From positions 313,678,235 through 313,742,234 of the forward strand of contig NC_081405.1 in the NCBI RefSeq assembly GCF_030272615.1: DNA of 64,000 bases. Direction: 5' to 3'. The notes under the pieces are model-generated. The model was given only the letters and a program-made list of their open reading frames with translations. It had not been told where the DNA came from and did not search any database. A program made the position numbers and the translations under genes. Positions 21,079 through 32,345 of the stretch are shown in pieces. The stretch comes from Cryptomeria japonica. Its lineage: Eukaryota > Streptophyta > Pinopsida > Cupressales > Cupressaceae. Within the stretch, counting starts at the first letter, position 1. Every line of letters begins with the position of its first letter.

Positions 21079-22575
21079 TTATTTTTTAGGTCGGGGAACT
21101 AAAGTCCATGTGTTATACTTCTCAATCTGATCTAATTCTTCTTCCATAGCTGTCAACCAATATTCATCTTTACATGCCTCAATTACCGATACCGATTCAA
21201 CTTGTGAAATTAAACATACCTCATTAGTTGCCAATCTTCTTCTTGTCATTACTCCATTGTTCTTATCCCCAATGATATTATCTTCTGAATGATTCAATCT
21301 CACACACCTAGGAGTCTTCTGACTCTCTGTTACTCTTCCCAGATCTTCAGTTACTATTGAATTTTCTGATACTGTCGGAGTAACTGGTTCAACACTCTGT
21401 TTCGATAAAGGTGCTACCAGTTCAGATATAATCATTTCCATCACCGGTTCCTTCTCATAAACTCTTATTTGACCTCTATTCAACTTATCCACCTTGACAT
21501 TAGCACTTTTCACAATTCTTGGCAATCTCTTGTTATAACATCTATATGCCTTTCTTTCATTAGAATAATCAAGAAATATGCCTTCATCACATCTAGGATC
21601 AAATTTTCCAATGATATCATCTCTTCTAATATAACATTTGCTACCAAATATTGTGAAATACTTAACTGTAGGTGTATTTCAAAGCCATAATTCATAAGGT
21701 GTCTTACCTGTTTCTCCTTTGATATTTACTTTGTTGAATGTATAAACCAATATGTTCATTGCTTCTCTCCATTAGATATGAGGTAGACTAGCTTCCATCA
21801 TCATTGTTCTAGCAGCATCCAAGATATTTGTGTTCTTCCTTTCCACAACTCCATTTTGGTGAGGTGTCTGGGGAGCAGAAAATTGTCTCTTTATACCATG
21901 CTTCTCACAAAAGTTATTAAACTCACCGGATGCAAATTATCCAACATGATCTGACCTCAAACATTTAATCTTCAATCCTGTCTCAGTTTCCACTTTGGCC
22001 TTAAATATTTGAAACTTTTCAAATGCTTCATATTTTTCCCTTAGAAAAGTAACCCACATCATTCTAGAATAATCATCAAGGATTAGCATAAAATATCTAT
22101 GACCTTGAAAACGTTTAACTCTAGTATGGACACACAAATCAGTATGAATAAGATCAAGAACATCATTAGATTTATCTTGGATACTCCTAAAAGAGGTTCT
22201 AACCTGTTTACCACTTTGATATTCTTTACATACCGGATTATAGGGCTTCACAATCTTAGGTATATCTCTAACTACCTTATTTGAACTAATCTTCACAATG
22301 CAATCAAAATTCACATGACATGGGATTTTATGCCATATCCAACTCTCATCAATTTGTGCAATCAAACATGTCTTCTCGCCAAAATTCAAATGAAATATAT
22401 TACCTTTTGTTTGTGTACCAGTTGCAATCTCCAAACCAGATCTGTTAATGATTTTGCATTTTCCATCCTTGAACTGTAATTCAAATCCCTTATCCACCAA
22501 CTGTCCTACACTCAAAAGATTATGCCTTGAACCTTCAACATAATAAAAATTGTCAATATTGTTCTTACCATCCAA
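21079..22575 (-). pseudogene. Copy A pre-integrase, integrase and C-terminal extension
   Basis: Two segments in one frame (22575-21937 and 21525-21079), with broken sequence between. The first has the pre-integrase part (FYYVEGSRHNLLSVGQLVDK), then WHKIPCHVNFDCIVK and KPYNPVCKEYQSGKQ. The zinc finger's second Cys appears as Tyr (CKEYQ instead of CKEC), a G-to-A type change. The catalytic core has LIHTDLC, DDYSRMMWVTFL and LRSDHVG; the Glu region (QNGVVERKN) follows near 21850. The second segment is the acidic C-terminal extension leading to RT. Integrase joins cDNA ends to host DNA. Confidence 0.87.
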
Positions 22576-22583
22576 TGATTAGT

Positions 22584-22805
22584 TCATTTTCCTTTGATCA
22601 TACATGTTTTGTTATCTCCAAATCTAACCAGACCGCCATCAAATTCTTGCAGAGATAGAAACTTCCATTTATCTCCAGTCATATGATGTGAACAACCACT
22701 GTCAATTACCCATTCATCCTTGTCTTCAATTTTAGTAGCAAGTGCCTTCTCTTCAGGTACATTCTCTTCCAGTGCCGGAACATCTTCTTTGATAGCCAGG
22801 AACAC
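22584..22805 (-). pseudogene. Copy A protease
   Basis: The segment has EWVIDSGCSHHMTGDKWKF (copia protease active-site DSG) and LVRFGDNKTCMIKGK. A stop follows near 22581. Its frame differs from that of gag and of the integrase segment. It cleaves the copia polyprotein. Copy B has the equivalent at 28402-28734, uninterrupted into the pre-integrase region. Confidence 0.85.
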
Positions 22806-22905
22806 CCATTCCTTTTCATTGTCAGAACCACTAGCAAATTCCTATGTCAGTTCATCATCAGAATCAGTAATGCCTTCCTCATCTGCTATGTAGCATGATT
22901 TGTCT

Positions 22906-23889
22906 CTATTTTTCCTTGTATTTATACTTGTTTTGATATCCAGGGTTAGGCTTAAAAGATAGTCTAACTCTTTCCTCAAATCTTGAATTCCTTTCAGGAC
23001 ATCTAGATGCAAAATGACCAATCTTATTACATGCAAAACATTTAAAAGGTGCTTTTCCTTCATACTTACTTCCTATTGGTCCTTTGGGTACTCTTCTAGC
23101 AAATAGTGCTTCAATTTGCTCTAGCTCTTCATCTTCTCTCTTCATATCATCCAATTCCTTTGCATACAAAGCTTTCCAATCTTTCTTACAAGTTGATGAT
23201 GCAAATTCATGAAAAGTAGGTTCAGACTTCACAGCTCCAGAAGGTCCAAATTCTTCAAGCTCAAAAGCAGATAATTTCCCAACCAAGGTATCTCTATTGA
23301 CAGATGTATTAGCCATTGTTCTTAACTCATTGATAGTAGTAGCCTTCATCTTGTAATTTGGTGGTAGGGCTCTCGGAACTTTAGAAACAATTTCATCTTC
23401 ACTCAGAGTTCCACCACAACATTGAATTCCAATAACAATATCATTTACCCTTTCCATGAATGCAGTAATCCTTTCATCTTCTTCCATCTTTGGGTTTTCA
23501 TATCTCACCCAGTAACCATCAAGTTTAGCAATTTTCATAGTTGGGTAAACTTCATTAAGAGTCTCAACCTTGTCCCATATAGCCTTTGCAGATGATTTGT
23601 CAGTTAATCTCATTATTTTTTGATCAGAAAGTGCACACAAGAGGGATTCTCTTGCTCTACAATCATTCTCAAGCTCCTTATCCAAGTTTTCTGGAGGAGG
23701 ATTGCCAGATGTTGGATTATAAGGTGTGACACCATTCTGTGTGATCTCCCAAATCTCCTTGCCAAGACATCTTAGATGAGTCTCCATCTGAATATTCCAT
23801 ACTGTGTAATTTATTCCATCAAGCCTAGGAATATCTCTTTGAAATATAGATCTAGAAGAACTGGATGATCTTGAACTTTTAGTTGCCAT
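22906..23889 (-). CDS. Copy A gag, intact open frame (327 residues)
   Basis: The start at 23889 (MATKSSRSSS) lies ~45 bases downstream of the PBS, as expected for copia gag, and the frame is open to 22906. It has a UBN2-type gag domain (LDGINYTVWNIQMETHLRCL, KAIWDKVETL, ERITAFMERVNDIV) and a CCHC zinc knuckle CFACNKIGHFASRC near residues 285-300. Gag forms the particle and packages RNA. It ends KYKEK-stop; downstream coding (RDKSCYIADEEGITDSDDEL) resumes in the +1 frame. Copy B has the same offset. No lesion is evident inside gag itself. Confidence 0.9.
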   Translation of the reverse strand: MATKSSRSSSSSRSIFQRDIPRLDGINYTVWNIQMETHLRCLGKEIWEITQNGVTPYNPTSGNPPPENLDKELENDCRARESLLCALSDQKIMRLTDKSSAKAIWDKVETLNEVYPTMKIAKLDGYWVRYENPKMEEDERITAFMERVNDIVIGIQCCGGTLSEDEIVSKVPRALPPNYKMKATTINELRTMANTSVNRDTLVGKLSAFELEEFGPSGAVKSEPTFHEFASSTCKKDWKALYAKELDDMKREDEELEQIEALFARRVPKGPIGSKYEGKAPFKCFACNKIGHFASRCPERNSRFEERVRLSFKPNPGYQNKYKYKEK

Positions 23890-23933
23890 AGGATCTTCCT
23901 CAAGCAGTTAAGCTTTCTGCAGAGAGGACCAAA

Positions 23934-23945
23934 GCTCTGATACTA
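23934..23945 (-). promoter_or_regulatory. Copy A primer binding site
   Basis: The minus strand reads TAGTATCAGAGC, the tRNA-iMet PBS with one G-to-A change, two bases after the LTR end CTAACA. Confidence 0.85.
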
Positions 23946-23947
23946 AT

Positions 23948-25172
23948 TGTTAGGCAATTCAAATAACTGGAAGACAACTGAGAGGGGGGCTGTGAATCAG
24001 TTGTGACAGATTACCAGAACTTTTAGCAATTAAAACTTTAATACCGAAACCTAAAACATTAATACCAGAATGCTTAAACCAAATACCAAAATAGAAGTTA
24101 AATCAATTAAGCATAAATAGTAATCACAAAATAAATACCATCCATGTGACACCAAGATTTATATGTGTAAAACCTAGAAAAGGTTAAAAACCATTGTGGG
24201 AAGCCTACCCACAGTCAGATAATACTTCTACAGTAAGTATGTGAATTACAATTGAGGGGCCTACACTTGCAAGAAGACCAATAGCCTAGAGCGCACTTCT
24301 CATCACAAAAGGAGTCTCACTGACTACATAGAAATCCAGAAAACAATCCGGAAGAAGTGTTGAACTGCAAAGATAACATCTCCTATGCCTGAGTATAGTT
24401 CTAATTAAGCTCAATACTAGAGGACTAAATCCTCTTACATAAAACCAATTCGATCTCCAATGATCGACCAAATCCTCTGCCTGAATGATATTGCATTATT
24501 CGTACATCAAATATACATATCTCATAACCCACACATAATCTACAATGAGATCTTACATCATGTATATACAAACCCTCAACCATAAACAATCATGTCGGCT
24601 ACCTAACAATAAACCACGTACATAATTATAAAACATGTCGGCCTTAGACCAAACAAATAATATCCAACACATAAGACATCTTGGAAACACGTCGAGAGGT
24701 CCAATCCACACGTTTCATTAAACCGGTCCATAACCTAGATCAATCAGGACCCAATGTAGGTCCACACGCTAAAGCAATGATCTCCATCCACCAAGTCTCA
24801 AACATTATTACCATCAGCATCTTGAAACTCCACCACAAGCTATACCAACACCACTTATGCATATCATCAAAGATCTTCATCAAAATCTCTTCCAGTGAAA
24901 CCCTCGTTGGAACCGCAGGCCAAGCTTCCAAGGAAAAAAGGATAGCATTTGACCACCAGACAACAACCAACTGACTAACTATGAACATGACTATCATGAA
25001 TAAGCCAATTATATAACCAAATCGTACCGGGTCATGTCGGATCCAAACCAACGAGAAACTACTCAACCTATCGGGACCAAAAGGGTACCGGTAAAGCATC
25101 AAAACAGCTAGTGTTGACATCAATGATAAAACATCAATGCAACACATAATCGATTCCTTCAAATGGCCAACA
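23948..25172 (-). mobile_element. Middle LTR shared by copies A and B
   Basis: 1225 bp; on the minus strand it starts TGTTGGCCATTTGAAGG (25172) and ends GCCTAACA (23948). It contains GGCTTCCCACAATGGTTTTT and GATTCACAGCCCCCCTCTC, and a TATATA stretch near 24555 that may be the promoter. A PBS abuts one end and a polypurine tract the other. Confidence 0.9.
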
Positions 25173-25187
25173 ATCTCCCCCTTTGGC
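25173..25187 (-). promoter_or_regulatory. Copy B polypurine tract
   Basis: The minus strand reads GCCAAAGGGGGAGAT directly before the LTR start TGTTGGCC. It primes plus-strand DNA synthesis. A second tract-like AAAGGGGGAGA lies ~245 bp upstream (25419-25430). Confidence 0.85.
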
Positions 25188-25590
25188 ATTGATGGCAACA
25201 CTAGATGTGAAAAACATCTAAGTACCAAGAAATGCCAAACAAGTTTCCCCCAATGGAAGACAACCAACAATCTCCCGCTCAAATATATAGCAATGAATTT
25301 CTGAAACAAATTCTAAATCCCCGTATGAATGATATCTCTATAAAGCTCTGAATTATACATATATATCTCTCTCACTAATGTATACAACTCCTTGAGTTTT
25401 TCTTTTTCACATCAATATCTCTCCCCCTTTGACATCAATGCCAGAAATCTGACAAAAATATCAAAGAAAAAATATAAACCATTGAATCACAAAGCTAACT
25501 AGTCCCCCTGAGCAGTAGCATCCCCACATCAGTGCTGGAATGAAAAATATCTCTGATAATGCATACCGAACTGATGCCAAACCGCATCAA
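25188..25590 (-). other. Copy B 3' untranslated region with second polypurine tract
   Basis: Non-coding between RNase H and the LTR. On the minus strand it carries CTGGCATTGATGTCAAAGGG (about 25443-25424) and later GCCATCAATGCCAAAGGG next to the LTR, whose 10-mers GGCATTGATG and CATCAATGCC are complementary. Confidence 0.7.
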
Positions 25591-26118
25591 TCAAGTCTCT
25601 ACCAAAGGGACAAAAACTCCCAATTTGTTTTTGAAGTACTCAAATGCTTCCTTAGGCAAAGGTTTAGTGAAGATATATGCAATCTTCTCTTTATTTTTCA
25701 CATAAACCAGTCTAACTTCATTTGCTTCCACCTTCTCCTTCAAAAATTTATACTTAATAGATATGTGCTTTGTCTTAGAATGAAATACCGGATTCTTTGA
25801 TATGTCAATAGCAACAGATTTATCATAGTGAATAACTACTGGTATATTACAATCTACCTTTATATCCTTCAACATTTGCTTCATCCATAGAACTTGTGTA
25901 TAGTTCGTAGCAGTAGCAACATACTCAGCTTCAGTAGTATATAAAGAAGTATATGACTATTTCTTGTTGATCCATGAAACCAATTTCTTTCCAAGAAAGA
26001 AAGCTCAATCGGAAGTACTTTTCCGGTCATCAACATCTCCAGCCCAATCAGCAACAATATATGCACATAGAGTAAAGTCATCATCCTTAGGGTACCATAA
26101 ACCATATTCTGATGTACC
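25591..26118 (-). pseudogene. Copy B RNase H
   Basis: The open segment 25884-25591 encodes MLKDIKVDCNIPVVIHYDKS, FHSKTKHISIKYKFLKEKVE and KPLPKEAFEYFKNKLGVF, ending in LVET-stop, which shows the natural C terminus missing from copy A. The upstream half (LSTTEAEYVA region, about 25900-26000) is in another frame with stops. The function is as for copy A RNase H. Confidence 0.85.
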
Positions 26119-26802
26119 TTATAAGTATCTAAAAATCCTTTTCACTGCACTCTCATGATTTTCTCTAAGATCACTCTGAAATCTTGAAACAATATAAATA
26201 GCATTCATTATGTCAGACCTAGTCTGAGTCAAATAAAGCAGACCTCCAATCATAGATTTGTATCTTGTAGGATTTACCGGTGCAGAAACATCTTTTCTTG
26301 TCAATTTCTCACTTGTAACAACAGGAGTACTTACTGATTTAGAGTCTCCTATACCAAATTTCTTCAACAATTCCCTAGCATACTTAGTTTGACAGATGAA
26401 AATAACTTTATCAGTTTGAGTAATCTGCAAACCTAAGAAAAATTTCATTTCCCCAATCATAGACATCTCAAATTCTTTCTCCATATTCTCAGAAAAATTG
26501 ATGCACAACTTATCTTCACCTCCAAAAATGATATCATCAATAAATACTTTAATAATCAGTATATCATCATTAGTAAACTTATAATATAAATTACTGTCAG
26601 CATTACCCTTAGTAAAACCAAGCTTCAAAATATATTTATCCAACCTTGCATACCAAGTTGTAGGTGCCTGTTTCAATCCATATAAAGCTTTCCTTAACCT
26701 GCAAACCATGTTTGTATCATCTGATAGTGAAAAACCATCAGGTTTCTCAATATAAAATTCCTCATCAAGATCCCTATTCAAAAATGAACACTTAACATCC
26801 AT
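26119..26802 (-). pseudogene. Copy B reverse transcriptase (long open segment)
   Basis: 227 residues are open: [56 protein letters not shown], catalytic region IKVFIDDIIFGG (FIDD, a Val-to-Ile variant), MSMIGEMKFFLGLQIT, YARELLKKFGI, and MIGGLLYLTQTRSDIMNAIY leading to RNase H. The N-terminal RT part lies upstream at about 26803-27060 and is broken. This is the best-preserved copia RT in the window, apart from the altered catalytic motif. Confidence 0.9.
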
Positions 26803-27060
26803 CTGATAAACCTTGTAGTTCTTATGGGCAGCATAGGCAAGAAATAATCTTATAGCTTCAATCCTAGCTATAGGTGTAAAAGTCTCTCCATAATCAATTC
26901 CTTCCTTCTCAGAATATTATTTACAAACCAATCTAGGCTTATTCCTTACAACCTAACCATCCTTGTTCAATTTATTCCTAAAAACCCATTTAGTTCCAAC
27001 AGCATTCTTATTTTTAGGTCAAGGAACCAAAGTCCATGTGTTATTCTTCTCAATCTAATC

Positions 27061-28017
27061 TTATTCTTCTTCGATAGCTTTCAACCAATATTCATCTTTA
27101 CATGCCTCAATTACTAATACTGGTTCAACTTGTGAAATTAAACATACCTCATTAGTTGTCAGTCTTCTTCTTGTCATTACTCTATTGTTCTTATCCCCAA
27201 TGATATTATCTTTTGAATGATTCAAACTCGCATACCTAGGAGTCTTCTGACTCTCTATTCCTCTTCCTGGATCTTCAGTTAACATTAATTTTTCTGATAC
27301 TATTGGAGTACCTGGTTCAACAATATCTTCTGGTAAAGGTGCTACCGGTTTAGATATAATCATTTCCACAGCCGGTTCCTTCTCATAAACTTTGATTTGA
27401 CCTCTATTCATCTCATCCAACTTGACATTAGCACTTTCCACAATTTTGTGCAATCTCTTGTTATAACATCTATATGCCTTGCTTTCATTACAATAACCAA
27501 GAAATATGTGTTCATCACATCTAGGATCAAATTTTCCAATGATATCATCTCTCCTGATATAACATTTGCTACTAAATATTTTGAAATGCTTATTTATTGG
27601 TGTATTTCCAAGCCATAATTCATAGGGTGTCTTACCAGTTTCTCCTTTGATATGTACTTTATTGAATGTATAAATAGAAGTGCTCACTGCTTCACCCCAG
27701 TAGATATGAGATAGACTAGCTTCCATCATCGTTGTTCTAGCAGCATCCAAGATAGTTATGTTCTTGCTTTCCACAACTCCATTTTGGTGAGGTGTCCGGG
27801 GAGCAGAAAATTATCTCTTTATACCATGCTTCTCACAAAAGTTATTAAACTCGTCAGATCTAAATTCTCCACCATGATCTGACCTGAAACATTTAATCTT
27901 CAATACTATCTCATTTTCCACTTTAGCCTTAAAGATTTTAAACTTTTCAAATGCTTCAAATTTTTCCTTTAGAAAAGTAACCCACATCATTCTAGAATAA
28001 TCATCAATGATTAGCAT
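27061..28017 (-). pseudogene. Copy B integrase and C-terminal extension
   Basis: Segments 28017-27811 (DDYSRMMWVTFLKEKFEAFE, FRSDHGGEFRSDEFNNFCEK, with the core Asp) and 27774-27061 (NITILDAARTTMMEASLSHI, TGKTPYELWLGNTPINKHFK, GKFDPRCDEHIFLGYCN). The second then continues into the acidic extension with MTRRRLTTNEVCLISQVEP. They are in different frames, separated by about 40 bases holding a stop. The N-terminal zinc region lies at about 28020-28400 and is interrupted. Confidence 0.85.
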
Positions 28018-28401
28018 AAATTATCTATCACCTTGAAAACGTTTAACTCTAGCAGGGCCACACAAATCAGTATGAACAATATTAAGAATATCATTAGATT
28101 TATCTTGTATACTCCTAAAAGAGGTTTTGACCTATTTACCCATTTGACATTCTTTTCATGTCCAATTATAGGGCTCCACAATCTTATGTATAGCTCTAAC
28201 TACCTTAGTTGAACTGATCTTCACAATGCAATCAAAATTCACATGACATGGGCTTTTATGCCATAGCCAACTCTCATCAATTTGTGCAATCAAACATGTC
28301 TTCTCACCGAAATTCAAATGAAATATATTACCTTTTGTCTATGTACCAGTTGCAATCTCCAAACCAGATCTATCAATGATTTTGGATTTTCCATCCTTGA
28401 A

Positions 28402-28734
28402 CTATAATTGAAATTCCTTATCCACCAATTGTCCTACACTCAAAAGATTATGGCTTAAACCTTCTACATAATAAACATTGTTAGTATTGTTCTTACCATC
28501 CAATGATATAGTTCCTTTTCCTTTGATCATACATGCTTTGTCATCTCCAAATCTAACCAGACTGCCATCAAATTCTTGCAAAGATAGAAACTTCCCTTTA
28601 TCTCTAGTCATATGATGTGAACAACCATTGTCAATCACCCATTCATCCTTGTCTTCAATTTTAGCAGCAAGTGCCTTCTCTTTAGGTATATTTTCTTCCA
28701 GTGTCATAAAATCTTCCTTGATAGCCAAGAACAC
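28402..28734 (-). pseudogene. Copy B protease and pre-integrase start
   Basis: 110 open residues: EWVIDNGCSHHMTRDKGKF, where the expected active-site DSG reads DNG (Ser to Asn), then LVRFGDDKACMIKGKGTISL and YYVEGLSHNLLSVGQLVDK. The altered active-site residue suggests an inactive protease. Gag-side coding (ANEEGITDSDDEPT) lies at 28770-28850 in another frame. Confidence 0.85.
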
Positions 28735-28809
28735 CCATTCCTTTCCATTGCAGAACCACTAGTAGAGTCTTATGTCGGTTCATCATCAGAATCAGTAATG
28801 CCTTCCTCA

Positions 28810-29820
28810 TTAGCTATGTAGCATGATTTGTCTTTGTTTTTCCTTGTATTTATACTTGTTCTGATATCTAGGGTTAGTATTAAAAGATCTTCTAACTCTT
28901 TCTTCAAATATTGAATTCTTTTCAGGACATCTAGATGCAAAATGACCAATCTTATTACATGCAAAACATTTAAAAGGTGCTTTTCCTTCATACTTACTTC
29001 CTACCGGTCCTTTAGGTACTCTTCTATCAAATAGTGCTTCAAGTTGCTCTAACTCTTCATCTTCTCTCTCAATATCATCCAATTCCTTTGCATACAAAAC
29101 TTTCCAATATTGCTTACCAGTTGATGATGCAAATGCATGAAAAGTAGGTTCAGACTTCACAGCTCTAAAAGGTCCAAATTCTTCAAGCTCAAAAGAAGAT
29201 AATTTCCCAACCAAGGTATCTATGTTGACAGATGTATTAGCCATTGTTCTTAACTCATTGATACAGTGGCCTTCATCTTGTAAGCCAGTGGTAGGGCTCT
29301 CAGAACTTTAGAAACAATTTCATCTTCACTCAGAGTTCCACCACAACATTGAATTCCCATAACAATCTCATTTACCCTTTCCATGAATGCAGTAATCCTT
29401 TCATCTTCTTCCATCTTTAGGTTTTCATATGTTACTCGGTAACCATCAAGTTTAGCAATCCTCACTGTAGAGTCACCTTCATTAAAAGTCTCCAACTTAT
29501 CCCATATAGCCTTTCCCGATGATTTGTCAGTTAATCCCATTATTTGTTGATCAGAAAGTGCACACAAGAGGGCTTCTCTTGCTCTATAATCATTCTCAAA
29601 CTCCTTATCCAGGTTTGTCAGAGGAGGATTGCCAGATGCTAGATTATGAGGTGTGACACCATTCTGTGTGATCTCCCAAATCTCCTTGCCAAGACATCTC
29701 AGATGAGTCTCCATCTAAATCTTCCATACTGTGTAATTTGTTCCATCAAGCCTAAGAATATCTCTCTGAAAGATAGATCCAGAAGAACTGGATGAACTTG
29801 AACTATTAGTCGCCATAGGA
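28810..29820 (-). pseudogene. Copy B gag
   Basis: Two open segments, 29714-29250 (METHLRCLGKEIWEITQNGV, GKAIWDKLETFNEGDSTV, ERITAFMERVNEIVMG) and 29244-28810 (MANTSVNIDTLVGKLSSFEL, knuckle CFACNKIGHFASRC), are split by an indel near 29262. The true start corresponds to about 29815 (MATNSSSSS), with a stop before METHL. The end KYKEKQRQIMLHS runs past the point where the protease frame (+1) begins, as in copy A. Confidence 0.87.
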
Positions 29821-29874
29821 TCTTCCTCAAGCGGTTAACCTTTCTGCAGAGAGGACCAAAGCTCTGATACGAAT

Positions 29875-31092
29875 TTTTAGACAGTTCAAATAACCGGAAG
29901 ACAACTCAGAGGGGGGGTGAATCAGTTGTGACAGATTACTAGAACTTTTAGCAATTAAAACTTTAATACTGAAACCCAAAACATTAATATCAAAATGCTT
30001 AAATCAAATACTATAATAGTAGTTAAATCAATTAAGCATAAATAGTAATCACAAAATAAATACCATCCACATGACACCAAGATTTATACGTGCAAAACCT
30101 AGTAAAGGGAAAAACCACAGTGGAAAGCCTACCCATAGTCAGATAATACTTCTATAGTAAGTATGTGAATTATAATTGAGGGGCTTGCACTTGTAGGAAG
30201 GCCAAAAATCTAGAGAGCATTGCTCATCACAAAAGGAGTCTCACTGACTACATATAAATCTAGACTACAATCTGGAAGAAGTGATGAACTACAAAGATAG
30301 AATCTCCTATTCCTGAGTACATTTCTAATTAAGCTCAATACCAGAGGACTAAATCCTATTACATAAACCCAATTCGATATCCAATGATTGACCAAATCCT
30401 CTACCTTAATGATATTAAATTATTGGCACATCAAATATCGGTATCCCATAACCTACACATAATCTACAATGAGATCTTACATCATATATATACAAACCCT
30501 CGACCATAAACAATCACGTCGACCACCTAACAATAAACCAATTACATAATTACAAAACATGTCGGTCGTAGACCAAACAAATAATATCTAACACATAAGA
30601 CATCTCGGAAACACATCGAGAGGTCCAATCCACACGCTTCATTAAATCAATCCATAACCTAGATCAACTGGGACCCAATATAGGTCCACACGCTAAAGCA
30701 ATGATCTCCATCTGCCAAGTCTCAAACATTATCACCATCAGCATCCTGAAACTCCACCAGAAGCTACACCAACACCACTTATGCATACCATCAAATATCT
30801 TCATCAAAATCTCTGTCAGTGAAACCCTCGTCGAGACCGCAAGCCAAGCTTCCAAGCAAAATAGGATAGCATCCGATCACCAGACCAAAACCAACTAACT
30901 GAATATGAACATAAGTATCATGAATAAGACAATTCCATAACCAAATCATACTGGAGCATACCAGATCATGCCGGATCCAAACCAACCAAAAACTACTCAA
31001 CCTACCAAGACCAAAAGTGTACTGGTAAAGCATCCAAACAGCTAGTGTTGACATCAATGCAACACATAATCAATTCCTCCAAATGGCCAATA
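29875..31092 (-). mobile_element. Right (5') LTR of copy B
   Basis: 1218 bp, aligned with the middle LTR along its length. The minus-strand start is TATTGGCCATTTGG (expected TGTTGG; one change). The end is decayed (CTAAAA for CTAACA) beside a PBS-like sequence TTCGTATCAGAGC. It is followed on the plus strand by TSD GTACT. It contains a TATATATA run near 30482, a possible promoter in minus sense. Confidence 0.88.
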
Positions 31093-31097
31093 GTACT
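31093..31097. repeat. Right target-site duplication GTACT
   Basis: Identical to 19155-19159; marks the outer edge of the copia array. Confidence 0.85.
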
Positions 31098-31879
31098 CGC
31101 ATGAAGGACATTTCTATGCAAGAAAGGACATCAAGTTATGATAGATGCAACTCAATGAAAGAAAAGTGAATCCTTAGAAATAATGAATGATTAGAAAACT
31201 ACTCTTTTCCCCCAAGTGTGTTGACAAGAATAAATAGGCTATTATTTTTCTCACCAAGTATAGTTGGACCTAAAATTGTAGCACTGTGAATGACAATAAG
31301 CCCCCAACTAGTAAGCTCCTTCTATCACATAGTGAGAAGCAACATAATAGGTCATAAATTTTATATAGAAGGAATAAGATACCACCTATTGTCATTTGTT
31401 ACATGAGTGACCTCAAAACAAATTAATTGTTAAATTTTAATATGCAAATATTGATATTAATTAGTAGAATGGCCATGTTGTCGATGATATGTACAAAAGG
31501 AATAATTATCAAGATATTTTCTAAATTTTCTTCTTCGTTTGGATCGAGTATTCACGTTGGCTAAAAGAAGATCGGAAAAAATACTATTTCACTTAAATGA
31601 AAAATTGGAGTAATAAGGCATGGATGCACTAGACAATGGGGGATAGGATGTAAACAAAGGAAGAGGTTGGAAAGCTAAATATTTGTTGGAAAAGTGTAAT
31701 TTCTCATTACCTTCAAAACTCTATTGCACACATCCTAAAACATGTCCATTTTATCCATGTGCAGAATTAGATATAGGTGTTGAAATGTTTAGAGGAAAGG
31801 AGTTACTCTTAAGTGGGATTGTATTAAATTTTAAAGAGCCGTAATCAACATCCAGACATGTGTTAAGATAAATATTTTG
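31098..31879. other. Non-coding flank, continuation of the sequence left of the array
   Basis: No secure coding. A minus-strand stretch near 31440-31480 reads CTYHRQHGHSTN, which looks like a gypsy gag zinc motif but lies on the wrong side of the protease fragment, so it may be chance. No RNA gene was found. Confidence 0.35.
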
Positions 31880-32345
31880 AGTCTCAAATTAATACATTTT
31901 GTTTCTACCATTAAAGGAGGGTTTGAAGTCTAAATACCCCCAATCATCCTCTGAGAGTTCCTCTTTACGATCATCTTTAGTAGGAGATGGTGCATTTGTT
32001 TGTATTAGAGGAAATATTGAAGAAATTGAAGAATATTGAGATTGTGTTTGTAAACAAATTTGTAAATTCATATTAGCCTCCAAAGTGTACATGTCATTTT
32101 CATAGACAAAATTGATTTTTCAATGAAGAGTAGAAGGGACCGCTTGCATAGCATGAATCCAAGGTCTACCTAGAAGAAGGTTGTATGTGAGAGTTTTAGG
32201 CATGACACATGGATAATTGTAGGTAAAATAATAGGACCTACCTAAATAGGAAAGGTGGATGTACCTATTTATGGTTTACCAAAAATATTCAAAGCCACAA
32301 ATAGGAAGAGAATTAGGTTGAATAAGAGAAGTATCCACTTTGCAA
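31880..32345 (-). pseudogene. Ty3/gypsy protease fragment
   Basis: The minus strand reads KVDTSLIQPNSLPICGFEYF, then [27 protein letters not shown] and QAVPSTLH, then VYENDMYTLEANMNLQICLQ, an unmistakable C-terminal half of a plant gypsy protease. Several stops interrupt it. No gag or RT of the same element was found nearby, so it is an isolated relic. It differs from the Tat-1 and Tat-2 proteases (PWIHEM there, PWIHAM here), so it belongs to another gypsy family. Confidence 0.8.

Larger units (their letters stand above)
19160..31092 (-). mobile_element. Three-LTR copia array: LTR - A - LTR - B - LTR
   Basis: A minus-strand Ty1/copia structure of 11.9 kb has LTRs at 19160-19670 (truncated), 23948-25172 and 29875-31092, with internal regions A (19671-23947) and B (25173-29874) in the same orientation. 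The outer edges are flanked by identical GTACT (19155-19159 and 31093-31097). The middle LTR serves as 5' LTR of A, with PBS at 23934-23945, and as 3' LTR of B, with polypurine tract at 25173-25187. A and B differ by roughly 6% in a gag stretch compared by eye. One TSD pair around three LTRs fits unequal LTR-LTR recombination of a single insertion. Confidence 0.9.

Noticed and set aside
24681-25309. Overlapping ORFs on both strands in the middle LTR
   Set aside because: Equivalent ORFs in the right LTR are broken and the region is LTR; no domain.
31440-31480. Possible gypsy gag zinc motif (CTYHRQHGHSTN)
   Set aside because: Lies downstream of the protease fragment in minus sense, the wrong order, with no supporting gag sequence.
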